From: Halalkaliarchaeum desulfuricum
Lineage (GTDB): Archaea; Halobacteriota; Halobacteria; Halobacteriales; Haloferacaceae
NCBI RefSeq assembly: GCF_002952775.1
Contig: NZ_CP025066.1
Coordinates: 2,108,001-2,172,000 of the forward strand
Direction: 5' to 3'
DNA: 64,000 nucleotides
The position numbers and the translations under genes are program-made. The first letter of the stretch is position 1. Every line of letters begins with the position of its first letter. The notes beneath the pieces are model-generated. The model did not search any database. It was not told the DNA's origin and worked only from the letters and a program-made list of their open reading frames with translations. This document shows positions 7,666 to 15,037 of the stretch, in pieces.

Positions 7666-8020
7666 CGCCTGGGAAAACACGTCGACGTGATAAGTGTTTT
7701 CGGGAGATTCGCTCCGTTAACGGTCAGCAGTCGATCCTCTCGTGTCTGGCCCAGATCGTTCTAGTCGAACTGAGTATCCGCGAACGAGTACTGTAATGAT
7801 TTATAAGTATACGATAAACAGTTCACCAGTACATTCATAAGCTACCACTAGATCATGGCTCGGAACCTAAAACCGAGAAATCAGCGCCTATACTGGGTTA
7901 AAACAGTTATATAATGAATAATCAGAATACAATGGGTTTAAGTTCTTCCAAGGGTAACTAAGTGTAAGGACGTTCGCGCAGGTTCTGTTATTTCACCAGG
8001 GCGTCGTCCAAGAGACATCC
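7666..8020. other. AT-rich intergenic region between the GT87-like gene and tfb
   Basis: About 350 nt without a convincing gene, and far richer in A+T than its surroundings from about 7790 to 7990. It contains several TATA-like stretches on the plus strand (around 7799-7812, 7909-7918, 7931-7938 and 7985-7993). A short inverted repeat CTCGG/CCGAG (7859-7877) is also present. It probably holds the tfb promoter and its control sites. On the minus side a TATA-like box near 7690 serves the GT87-like gene. Confidence 0.6.
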
Positions 8021-9025
8021 ATGAGCGAAACAGACACAACCATCAAGCAGTACGCCGACGCCGACGAGCGGGAGCGATCGGACCGCGTCGGTCGAGAACA
8101 GGAACAGAGTGACGAACGTCGACGGGTACAGACCTGTCCGGAGTGTGACGGACGTCTCGAGACGGACACCGAACACGGCGAGACAGTCTGTACCGACTGC
8201 GGGCTGGTCGTCGAGACCGACGAGATCGACCGCGGTCCCGAGTGGCGCGCCTTCGACAGCGCCGAACGCGACAGCAAGTCGCGGGTCGGCGCGCCGACGA
8301 CGAAGATGATGCACGACAAGGGGCTGTCGACGAACATCGGCTGGCAGGACAAGGACGCCTACGGTCGGGCGCTTTCGAGCCGCCAGCGCCGCCAGATGCA
8401 GCGGCTCCGGACGTGGAACGAACGGTTCCGCACTCGCGACTCGAAGGAGCGCAACCTCAAGCAGGCGCTCGGCGAGATCGACCGCATGGCCTCGGCGCTG
8501 GGGCTGCCCGAGAACGTCCGCGAGACCGCCTCGGTCATCTACCGCCGTGCGCTCGATGAAGACCTCCTGCCCGGCCGCTCGATCGAGGGCGTCGCCACCG
8601 CCGCGCTGTATGCGGCCGCACGCCAGGCCGGTACCCCTCGCAGCCTCGACGAGTTCACCGTCGTCTCGCGGGTCGAGAAGATGGAGCTCACCCGGACGTA
8701 CCGCTACGTCGTCCGGGAACTGAAACTCGAGGTCCAACCCGCAGATCCCGAGAGCTACGTCCCCCGGTTCGTCTCGCAGCTCGGCCTGAGCGACGAGACG
8801 GAGCGCCGGGCGCGGGAACTGCTCCGGAACGCGAAAGACCAGGGGCTCACCAGCGGGAAGTCGCCGGTCGGGCTCGCAGCCGCCGGGGTGTACGCTGCGG
8901 CGCTTCTCACCAACGAGAAGGTGACCCAGAGCCAGGTCGGCGACGTCGCCGACATCTCGGAGGTGACGATCCGCAACCGGTACAAGGAGCTCCTGGAGGC
9001 GGACCCGGACGGTCTGTACGACTGA
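8021..9025 (+). CDS. tfb: Transcription initiation factor TFB (TFIIB homologue)
   Basis: A general transcription factor that binds TBP-promoter complexes and recruits RNA polymerase. The 334 residues include a charged N-terminal extension of about 35 residues, then the zinc ribbon with C39/C42 and C57/C60 (CPEC, CTDC). The B-reader/linker region follows (GPEWRAFDSAERD; RVGAPTTKMMHDKG), then two cyclin-like repeats (about 130-215 and 225-325) with the ERNLKQAL and SPVGLAAAGVYAAAL signatures. Haloarchaea carry several TFB paralogues; this one cannot be assigned a number. It is monocistronic, with a long AT-rich upstream region and T-rich sequence downstream. Confidence 0.97.
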   Translation: MSETDTTIKQYADADERERSDRVGREQEQSDERRRVQTCPECDGRLETDTEHGETVCTDCGLVVETDEIDRGPEWRAFDSAERDSKSRVGAPTTKMMHDKGLSTNIGWQDKDAYGRALSSRQRRQMQRLRTWNERFRTRDSKERNLKQALGEIDRMASALGLPENVRETASVIYRRALDEDLLPGRSIEGVATAALYAAARQAGTPRSLDEFTVVSRVEKMELTRTYRYVVRELKLEVQPADPESYVPRFVSQLGLSDETERRARELLRNAKDQGLTSGKSPVGLAAAGVYAAALLTNEKVTQSQVGDVADISEVTIRNRYKELLEADPDGLYD

Positions 9026-9057
9026 TCGATCCCCCGTCTCTTGGGCCGTCCGTCGTT

Positions 9058-9087
9058 CTCGTTCCTGTTTCCTAGTTTATATTTTCG
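9058..9087 (+). terminator. Possible T-rich terminator after tfb
   Basis: T-clusters (GTTCCTGTTTCC and TTTATATTTTC) follow the tfb stop after about 35 nt. Archaeal termination commonly uses T-runs without a hairpin. The same stretch could contribute to the promoter of the next gene, so the call is tentative. Confidence 0.35.
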
Positions 9088-9092
9088 CGCAG

Positions 9093-9100
9093 CTTTTATG
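9093..9100 (+). promoter_or_regulatory. TATA box for the 59-aa zinc-ribbon gene
   Basis: CTTTTATG is centred about 29 nt before ATG 9126, consistent with leaderless transcription of a gene too short for automatic detection. Confidence 0.5.
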
Positions 9101-9125
9101 CGGGGGCTATCCTAACAGGTCTATC

Positions 9126-9305
9126 ATGGTCGAAGCGTTTGTCCGACTCGTCTGTCCGGAGTGCTCGAAGGACTGGCAGGAAGCCCCGATGGACCTTCCG
9201 AACCTGCGTGAAAACTTCTCGTGTCCGTCCTGTCACGCGACCCGCCGTCTCTCGGAGTTCATGCGGACCGAACGGGATCTCGAGGCCGTAAAACAGTTCC
9301 AGTAG
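9126..9305 (+). CDS. Small zinc-ribbon protein (59 aa)
   Basis: A 59-residue protein with two CPxC knuckles, C10/C13 (CPEC) and C33/C36 (CPSC), separated by 19 residues. It therefore most likely folds as a treble-clef or rubredoxin-like zinc ribbon. The rest is helical and acidic (TERDLEAVKQFQ). Small haloarchaeal zinc proteins of this kind are common and mostly of unknown function; nucleic-acid or protein binding is likely. It sits between tfb and the convergent aIF2-beta gene with a 20-nt gap to the latter's stop. A good TATA box supports the start. Confidence 0.8.
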   Translation: MVEAFVRLVCPECSKDWQEAPMDLPNLRENFSCPSCHATRRLSEFMRTERDLEAVKQFQ

Positions 9306-9325
9306 CGTCCGGTTGTTCTCTTCTC

Positions 9326-9730
9326 TCACTCTCCGGTCGGCGAGAGCGCTCCGCAGGCGTCACATTGGAGCAGTTGGGCTCCCTGTTCGCGTTCGATCTG
9401 CGTGTCCGGGAGTCCACATTCGGGACACAGCACGTACGACTCGGTGTACGACTCGACGGCTTCCTCGACCCGGCGCTGTCTGAAATCCCCGGTCAGGCGG
9501 GCGCGGCCGCTCTCGTCGATGTGGGCGCTCGTGCCCAGTTCGGACTGCAACGCTTTCAGGACGTGTGACTCCTCTCGTCCGAGCGTGTCGACGACGTCCT
9601 GGAAGTTTTCGAACACCGTGACGTGGCCCTCTTCCCGGACTTCCGGAGTCGGTACTTCGAAGCGGTCGCTCGCGTCCTCGATGTTCGGCGTTCGTTCGAG
9701 TGCGCGATCCAGTTGTTCGTCGTACTCCAT
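9326..9730 (-). CDS. eif2b: Translation initiation factor aIF2, beta subunit
   Basis: The beta subunit of the archaeal initiator-tRNA carrier aIF2 (alpha-beta-gamma). The 134 residues match the family length. An N-terminal gamma-binding helix (MEYDEQLDRALER) leads into a central alpha/beta domain (HVLKALQSELGTSAHIDESGR). The C-terminal zinc ribbon has C102/C105 (CPEC) and C123/C126 (CDAC). A TATA-like box at 9753-9762 lies about 27 nt before the ATG. The alpha and gamma subunit genes are not in the window. Confidence 0.95.
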   Translation of the reverse strand: MEYDEQLDRALERTPNIEDASDRFEVPTPEVREEGHVTVFENFQDVVDTLGREESHVLKALQSELGTSAHIDESGRARLTGDFRQRRVEEAVESYTESYVLCPECGLPDTQIEREQGAQLLQCDACGALSPTGE

Positions 9731-9752
9731 ATGCGATGTATACTGCCGGAAC

Positions 9753-9762
9753 CAGTAAAGTC
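9753..9762 (-). promoter_or_regulatory. TATA box for the aIF2-beta gene
   Basis: The minus-strand sequence GACTTTACTG is centred about 27 nt before ATG 9730, giving leaderless spacing. Confidence 0.45.
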
Positions 9763-9883
9763 TTGACGACCCACAACCGCCGAACCGCCAAATTTTGCGG
9801 GAAATACCCCCCGAAAACCGGAGTCCGTGTTAACGACTCTCAGGACAGTAATTTAACCCTCCAGTCGCTATGACTGATTGCTC

Positions 9884-10129
9884 ATGAAGAAGCAGGAACT
9901 CATTCACCTTCACGGCCTGCTCGCGGAGGTACGCAAGCAGTGTGAGGCATGGAACGAGGAGACCGAACTCGACGAGTACGAATCGCTCGGCGTCAAGCCG
10001 ACATCGATCCACCGATCGAAAACGGACCACAAGGAGGCGGTTTTCGCCCTGGCGGACGGGATCACCGCACCGATGGAGGAGACGGAAGTCGACTCCGAGG
10101 CCGAAACGCTGACCGCAACCGCGGACTAA
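9884..10129 (+). CDS. UPF0058 family protein
   Basis: An 81-residue helical protein beginning MKKQELIHLHGLLAEVRK, the signature of the archaeal UPF0058 family, whose function is not established. A TTG lies two codons upstream, but ATG 9884 is preferred because the TATA-like box GTAATTTAAC (9848-9857) is about 31 nt before it. The C-terminal 20 residues are acidic and probably disordered. It is monocistronic, divergent from aIF2-beta and upstream of coaBC. Confidence 0.85.
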   Translation: MKKQELIHLHGLLAEVRKQCEAWNEETELDEYESLGVKPTSIHRSKTDHKEAVFALADGITAPMEETEVDSEAETLTATAD

Positions 10130-10217
10130 CGTTTCTCGCGAAACCGCGATAGTACCGACCACGTAGCGACTGCGCCGTCGATTTCTTTACGTAGTTCCGC
10201 CGAGGAGTTCCGCACGA

Positions 10218-11405
10218 ATGCTCGATGGGGTCAACGTCGCGCTGGGCGTCACCGGAAGCATCGCCGCTGTCAAAGTGGTCGAACTCGCACACGAACTCCG
10301 CCGGCAGGGGGCACAAGTCAGGGCGGTGGTGACTCCCGCTGCCCGGAACATCATCCACCCGTGGGCGGTCGAGTTCGCCACCGAAAACGACGTGGTCACC
10401 GAGATCACGGGCGAGGTAGAGCACGTTCGACTGTGTGGCCGCGACGGCTGGGCGGACGTCCTGCTCGTCGCGCCGATGACCGCAAACACCGCCGGCAAGA
10501 TCGCGGCCGCGATCGACGACACGCCAGTGACGACGTGTGCGACGTCGGCGCTGGGGTCGGGGGTACCGGTCGTCGCGGTGCCGGCGATGCACGAACCCAT
10601 GTACGACCACCCCGGCGTGGCCGCCTCGCTCCAGCGCCTGCAGTCGTGGGGCGTGTCGATCGTGAAACCACGACTCGAGGAAGGGAAAGCCAAGATCGCA
10701 CAGGAATCGGAGATCGTTACTGCGATCGCGCGGGCGACGACGCCACAGACGCTCGCGGGGAAACACGTCGTCGTCACTGCGGGTGCGACCAAAGAACAAC
10801 TGGACCCCATCCGGATCATCACCAATCGGGCCTCCGGAAAGACGGGGCGGGCGGTCGCGCGGGCGTGTCACGTTCGGGGCGCCGACGTGACGCTGATCCA
10901 GGACGGCCCCGAGGTCGGTTACGCCGACGTCGTCGAAATCGAGACTGCAGCCGAGATGATCGAGGCGACCGTCGAGGCGTGTCGCACCGCCGACGCGCTC
11001 GTCTCGGCGGCGGCGATTTCGGATTTTACCGCCGACGCCGTCGCCGAGAAGATCCGCTCCGGCTCGCCGCTGAGTGTCGACCTCGAACCCACGCCGAAGC
11101 TCATCGACAGCGTCCGGGATCGGTACTCGGCGCTGCCGATCGTCGGATTCAAGGCCGAAACCGGCGGCGACAACGAGGAGATGGTACGCGAGGCCCGCCG
11201 GATCCGCGACCGGGTCGGCCTGTCGTTCGTCGTCGCCAACGACGCCGACGTGATGGGCAAAGAGGAGACCCGCGTGCTCCTCGTCGATGACGAGGTGGTA
11301 GAACGGTCGGGGACGAAAACGGACGTCGCCGGCAGCGTCGCCGAGAAGCTCGCGGTGGCGATCGGCGGCGACGCCGACTACGACCGCTCGTCGCCGTCGA
11401 ACTGA
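10218..11405 (+). CDS. coaBC: Bifunctional phosphopantothenoylcysteine decarboxylase / phosphopantothenate-cysteine ligase
   Basis: Carries out two consecutive steps of coenzyme A synthesis: joining 4'-phosphopantothenate to cysteine, then decarboxylation by an FMN enzyme. The N-terminal CoaC (HFCD flavoprotein) domain covers about residues 1-175 with GVTGSIAAVK, APMTANTAGK and the PAMHEPMY motif. The C-terminal CoaB domain covers about residues 185-395 with VTAGATKE, ITNRASGKTG and VVANDADVMG. A T-rich box about 29 nt before the ATG suggests a leaderless start. Its last 28 nt overlap the 3' end of the convergent DUF5518 gene. Confidence 0.95.
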   Translation: MLDGVNVALGVTGSIAAVKVVELAHELRRQGAQVRAVVTPAARNIIHPWAVEFATENDVVTEITGEVEHVRLCGRDGWADVLLVAPMTANTAGKIAAAIDDTPVTTCATSALGSGVPVVAVPAMHEPMYDHPGVAASLQRLQSWGVSIVKPRLEEGKAKIAQESEIVTAIARATTPQTLAGKHVVVTAGATKEQLDPIRIITNRASGKTGRAVARACHVRGADVTLIQDGPEVGYADVVEIETAAEMIEATVEACRTADALVSAAAISDFTADAVAEKIRSGSPLSVDLEPTPKLIDSVRDRYSALPIVGFKAETGGDNEEMVREARRIRDRVGLSFVVANDADVMGKEETRVLLVDDEVVERSGTKTDVAGSVAEKLAVAIGGDADYDRSSPSN

Positions 11406-11782
11406 GAGTCAAGCGTCGCCTGGGTTCCGGTCGACCCCGTGTCTGACCCCTCGTGTTCTTCGCGGATGTACGCGCCGAGGTAGCCGCCGAGGGCGCCGAA
11501 TCCGATCAGGTACGCGGCCCCGAACATCACGACGAACAGCATGATCACGAACGTGAACCCGAAGTCCAACGGCGCCAACACGATCCCGAAGAACAACAGC
11601 GGAAGCAACAGAAGGGAGATGAGGGCACCCGACACCGCGCCGACTTTCGCACCCTCGGTTCGGTCGCCCTTCTCGAGCCACGCCGCGACGCCGCCGCCGA
11701 GGATCGGAGAGAACGGAACGAACGAGGTGACGATGGTGACGACTGCGCCGATCAGTGCGTTGATGAGTGTGTCGCCGTCCAT
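11378..11782 (-). CDS. DUF5518-type membrane protein
   Basis: A 134-residue membrane protein with about four hydrophobic segments and glycine-rich turns (FSPILGGGVAAWL, GALGGYLGAY), matching the haloarchaeal DUF5518 pattern. The C-terminal 25 residues are polar and acidic. The start is ATG 11782 (MDGDTLIN); an in-frame codon 24 nt upstream gives a proline-rich, non-hydrophobic N-terminus and is disfavoured. The gene ends inside coaBC on the opposite strand (28-nt convergent overlap). Function is unknown. Confidence 0.8.
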   Translation of the reverse strand: MDGDTLINALIGAVVTIVTSFVPFSPILGGGVAAWLEKGDRTEGAKVGAVSGALISLLLLPLLFFGIVLAPLDFGFTFVIMLFVVMFGAAYLIGFGALGGYLGAYIREEHEGSDTGSTGTQATLDSQFDGDERS

Positions 11783-11836
11783 ACCGCGTTCTTCCGGCGA
11801 CGGCACTTCACCGTGTCGATGGGTGGAACGGGGATT

Positions 11837-12115
11837 TCACCTTTCGCCGCCGCTGACGGGCGGGAACAGCGCGAGTTCGTCGCCCGCCTCGAGTTGAGTT
11901 TCCAGACCGTCGCCGGAGTGGACGGATTCTCCGTTGTGGAGGACGTTAATGTGATCCTGTAACTCGCCGTCCTCGTCGAGGATTCGCCCTTCGAGTGCGG
12001 GATGTCGTTCTAGCAGCGCCGCGAGCGCGTCGTCTACGGTGTCGCCAGGGGTGTCGATCTCGACGGTGTCCTCGCCGGCGACCTCGGCGAGGTCGGCGAA
12101 CAGTTTCCATTCCAT
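11837..12115 (-). CDS. samp1: SAMP1-like ubiquitin-fold protein (MoaD/ThiS family) with residues after the diglycine
   Basis: A 92-residue beta-grasp protein very close to Haloferax SAMP1: it begins MEWKLFADLAEVAG and has the conserved DHINVLHNGE and DELALFPPVSGG segments. SAMP1 is activated by the E1-like UbaA at its C-terminal Gly-Gly. It serves as a protein modifier, and the family also includes sulfur carriers for molybdopterin. Here the reading frame continues for two codons after the diglycine (ends GGER), so the protein would need trimming before activation. It starts 5 nt after the upstream TrkA-C gene, so it belongs to that transcript. Confidence 0.92.
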   Translation of the reverse strand: MEWKLFADLAEVAGEDTVEIDTPGDTVDDALAALLERHPALEGRILDEDGELQDHINVLHNGESVHSGDGLETQLEAGDELALFPPVSGGER

Positions 12116-12120
12116 ACGGA

Positions 12121-13320
12121 TCAGTCACTGCCGCCGGACAAAGAGGATTGCGCACCCGTCTGTTCCGGTTCCGTCTCCCCCCGGACTCGTCGCTCCGCCC
12201 GCCTGAGGCTGTCGGGCCGCCCGACGAGGTACAGTTCGTCGCCCGCCGCGAGGGCGTAGCTGCGGGGCGGGATCGCCGTGATCGATCCGTCGCGGGGCCG
12301 AACGGCGGCGACTGTCGGGCCCAGGTGGTCGATCGGCGCGCCGACCCATCCGCTTTCTGGTGCAACCGTCGCCACACTCATCGTCTCGTCGGCGTTGCGC
12401 AACAGCGAGGCGAACTCCCGGTCCGCCTGCGGCTCTGCGGGAAGCGTGACCAGCCGATACCGGCGTGTCTGTTCGACATTTTCGGCGTCGGACTCGTCGA
12501 GCGCGACGGTGGCGACGTCGCCGGCGGTCGCCCGGAGTTCGGCCGTGGTCACGCGTTTCGGCCCCTCCTCGTCGGTCCACAGCTGCACCGTGTCACCGGG
12601 AGTCGCTGCGTAGGGTGGGTCCGCCCGAACCGCGATCGCGGCGGTGCCGGGTGCGAGGGTCGGGCCGATGCCCGCCGCGCGCGAGCCGACGCCCAGATAC
12701 TCGACGGTTCCGTCCGAGGTGATTTCGAGGTCGACGTGTCCGACGCCGTAGTCTTCCTTGATGCGTGTAGTGAGTCGCTCTCTCAACTCCTCGACGGTGA
12801 TCCGGCGCGGGAAAAGCAGCGTTTCATCGCTCATCCGTTCTTTTGTCTCTGGGGAAACGGGATCGTAAGAGTCGATGTCGTTGATATCGGCGGCGGGTGG
12901 AAGCGTCACGGACGTGACGCGCCCGGCGCTGCGCACCACTTCCGACACGTCCCCCTGGAGTTGCCGGCCGCCGGCCATCGCTGCGGCGTTTCGTCCCATC
13001 ACGTCGCCAACGCGGAGACCTACCGGCGAGACGGCAGTGGCGACGCCCAGCGCGACGAGGTTGAAAAACGCCGTCGCTGGCTCGAACAGCCCGACCTGTT
13101 CGCCCGCGACGTACGATCCGAGGGAGGCGGTGTTGAGATACAGCGCGATCACGGAGACGCCGAAGATGATGGCGATCCCCTCCGGGAGTTCGTCGTTGAC
13201 GTACCACCGGTAGACCGCCGCCACGCTCCCGGAGGCGACGCCGGCGAGGATCGCGTACGTGAGCAGGTTCAGGAGGGCGACGTTCGGTTCCGCAAACGTC
13301 GCGGCCGGCATCGGAATCAT
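12121..13320 (-). CDS. Membrane protein with TrkA-C (RCK-C) domain, second of a pair
   Basis: A 399-residue protein. The N-terminal third has three hydrophobic spans (about residues 12-32, 45-62 and 80-105). It is followed by an extended soluble region and a C-terminal TrkA-C-like domain (about residues 315-385), with the family's G-x-x-L-Y-L-V-G ending (AGDELYLVGRP). TrkA-C domains bind small ligands, including c-di-AMP in several potassium transporters. ATG 13320 overlaps the TGA of the preceding gene (ATGA), which fixes the start; a longer frame reaching 13422 is rejected. Transport or regulatory function is inferred only from the domain. Confidence 0.85.
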   Translation of the reverse strand: MIPMPAATFAEPNVALLNLLTYAILAGVASGSVAAVYRWYVNDELPEGIAIIFGVSVIALYLNTASLGSYVAGEQVGLFEPATAFFNLVALGVATAVSPVGLRVGDVMGRNAAAMAGGRQLQGDVSEVVRSAGRVTSVTLPPAADINDIDSYDPVSPETKERMSDETLLFPRRITVEELRERLTTRIKEDYGVGHVDLEITSDGTVEYLGVGSRAAGIGPTLAPGTAAIAVRADPPYAATPGDTVQLWTDEEGPKRVTTAELRATAGDVATVALDESDAENVEQTRRYRLVTLPAEPQADREFASLLRNADETMSVATVAPESGWVGAPIDHLGPTVAAVRPRDGSITAIPPRSYALAAGDELYLVGRPDSLRRAERRVRGETEPEQTGAQSSLSGGSD

Positions 13321-14534
13321 GCTGCCACCTCCTCGAAGCCGGTGAGCGCATCGCGGGTGCCCACGACGAACAGTTCGTCCCCTGCAGAAAGCGCCGTCTC
13401 TCCCCGCGGCGTGATATCCCACCCGTCGTGTTTCGCTGCCAGGATGACGACGTCGTACGCCTCCCTGACGTTCACCTCGCCGATCGTGCTCCCATCCAGC
13501 GGCCCGCCCGCTTTCACGGAGACTTTACGGAAGCGCTTTCCGGCTCGACGCAGCAGTTGCGTGAGTTCGAACTCCCGTCGGGTTCCCCTGGAGAGAACCA
13601 TGACCTCCCCCCGTTCCGCCCGGAGGAGGGTGCCGGCGTCCGCCCGGTCGATAGCCACCGTCACCCGTCCGTCCCCGCCTATTGTCCGGTCGACAGGTGA
13701 CGGCGGAGGGGTCTCTTCGGGTTCGCCGCCGTCGGTTTTCGCCTCAACCGTGCTCGTTTCGGTGGACGTGCCCGACGACGCGCTCAACAGTGTCCCCTCG
13801 ACGGTGAGATCCGACGTGACGATCCGGATGGATTCACCCCGGACCAGCCCGGTGGGAACGAGTGCCGGCACCGACACTGCCCGCTTTCCGGAAGGGATCC
13901 GTTTCGAGAGCCCACCGACAGGCGGGGCCGCGGCGACGGTCGCCCGCGCCCGCTCGTCGATCGACACGACCGAGTTCGCCACGTCGAACTCGGTCCGGAG
14001 CTGATCTTCGAACCGCGACTCCAGCTCCGCGACGGGGAGGTCGGCCGGGAACGTCCACTCCTTGGCTTTGATCTCCTCGCGAAGGTCGGCCGAAAGCGGC
14101 GGATACCCCTCGAGGTCCTCGATATCGCCGACGACCGTCACCCGGACCCGTCCCCGCCCGCCGACCAGTTCGACGACGTCCGCCGACAGGGTTCGGTCCT
14201 TCAACCCCTTGAGAGACATCCGTCTGGGCACGTTCGCGCCGAGTTTGTCTCCCTTCGCGTGGGCGTACAGCGCGAGCATCAACACGACGACGATCGCCGT
14301 CAGGATAGCGACGGCGTTTTCGTCGGTCCGGATCGTCTCGTCGTTCAACGCGAGCAGGCCTCCGTTTATCCCTGCGATCGCGAGCGCGAGGACGATGACA
14401 CCGAATCCGGGTATCGACACTCCGGTGACGTACCGGAAGACGAACCCCAGTGTTCCAGCGACGAGGGCTGGAATGACTCCCGTGAGGACGCCCAGATAGA
14501 TCCCCAGCAGGATTTCGAACGGAAGCGATGGCAT
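13317..14534 (-). CDS. Membrane protein with TrkA-C (RCK-C) domain, first of a pair
   Basis: A 405-residue protein built like its downstream neighbour. It has hydrophobic spans at about 5-30, 35-60 and 75-95, a long soluble region with Val-rich strands (GRVRVTVVGD), and a Pro/Glu/Thr-rich linker near residues 245-265. The C-terminal TrkA-C-like domain ends AGDELFVVGTRDAL. The two proteins look like diverged products of duplication and may form a heteromeric sensor or channel. The TATA box at 14554-14563 supports ATG 14534. It heads a three-gene unit: two TrkA-C proteins, then SAMP1. Confidence 0.85.
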   Translation of the reverse strand: MPSLPFEILLGIYLGVLTGVIPALVAGTLGFVFRYVTGVSIPGFGVIVLALAIAGINGGLLALNDETIRTDENAVAILTAIVVVLMLALYAHAKGDKLGANVPRRMSLKGLKDRTLSADVVELVGGRGRVRVTVVGDIEDLEGYPPLSADLREEIKAKEWTFPADLPVAELESRFEDQLRTEFDVANSVVSIDERARATVAAAPPVGGLSKRIPSGKRAVSVPALVPTGLVRGESIRIVTSDLTVEGTLLSASSGTSTETSTVEAKTDGGEPEETPPPSPVDRTIGGDGRVTVAIDRADAGTLLRAERGEVMVLSRGTRREFELTQLLRRAGKRFRKVSVKAGGPLDGSTIGEVNVREAYDVVILAAKHDGWDITPRGETALSAGDELFVVGTRDALTGFEEVAA

Positions 14535-14553
14535 ACCCGTACCCACAGGGTCT

Positions 14554-14563
14554 GTTTATAAAC
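14554..14563 (-). promoter_or_regulatory. TATA box for the TrkA-C pair / SAMP1 unit
   Basis: The minus-strand sequence GTTTATAAAC is palindromic, centred about 26 nt before ATG 14534, and very close to the archaeal consensus. Confidence 0.65.
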
Positions 14564-14628
14564 CGTTTCCGCCGCCAACCGCGAGAGGGACTGCTGGCAC
14601 GGGTGGCTCTCTGCGGTCACACCGACTG

Positions 14629-15030
14629 CTACTTCGGGACCTTCGTCAAAAGCGCCGCGGTTTCCCGGACGTCGTGGGTGTCGACGAGCAGCTCTGCGGC
14701 CTCCCGAACGGTGAAGTCGGGGTCGATGTCCACGCCGTAACACGCCGCATACACCGAAAGCCAGTCGTTGGTCGCCCGGTGGAGCAGTTCCATCTCCCGC
14801 TGTGAAAACCGGACGCCCTCAGTTGCGGTCCGGGCCTCGACGTACAACGCCACCACCGGGCCCAGCCCGTCCCGCGCGGCCGCAGTCGCACATTCCTCGG
14901 GCGTTCGCCCCGCGCCGTCGGGGCCGTTCCCGTCGTCACGGAACCGGTTTTCCCGTCGTTTTCGTGCCTCGGCTGCGAGCCGCAGTATCCGGGATTCGAA
15001 GTCGGACGTCACACCGTCACCGTCCTTCAC
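14629..15030 (-). CDS. Hypothetical protein cotranscribed with the fix genes
   Basis: A soluble protein of about 127-133 residues with no recognised family. It has an N-terminal helix (DFESRILRLAAEARKRREN), a glycine-rich linker, and a helical C-terminal domain (VVALYVEARTA; MELLHRATNDWLSVYAA; TVREAAELLVDTHD). The start is uncertain: GTG 15030 lies 8 nt after the fixC stop, with GAGGGG just upstream, whereas GTG 15012 has no ribosome-binding site. The former is used. Its position as last gene of the ferredoxin-fixABC unit suggests a link to that electron-transfer system. Confidence 0.7.
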   Translation of the reverse strand: MKDGDGVTSDFESRILRLAAEARKRRENRFRDDGNGPDGAGRTPEECATAAARDGLGPVVALYVEARTATEGVRFSQREMELLHRATNDWLSVYAACYGVDIDPDFTVREAAELLVDTHDVRETAALLTKVPK

Positions 15031-15037
15031 CCGTTTT

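Noticed and set aside
11995-14004. 669-codon open frame on the plus strand
   Set aside because: It lies opposite the two TrkA-C genes, is Arg/Pro-rich and has no recognisable domain. Long antisense frames are a normal result of high GC.
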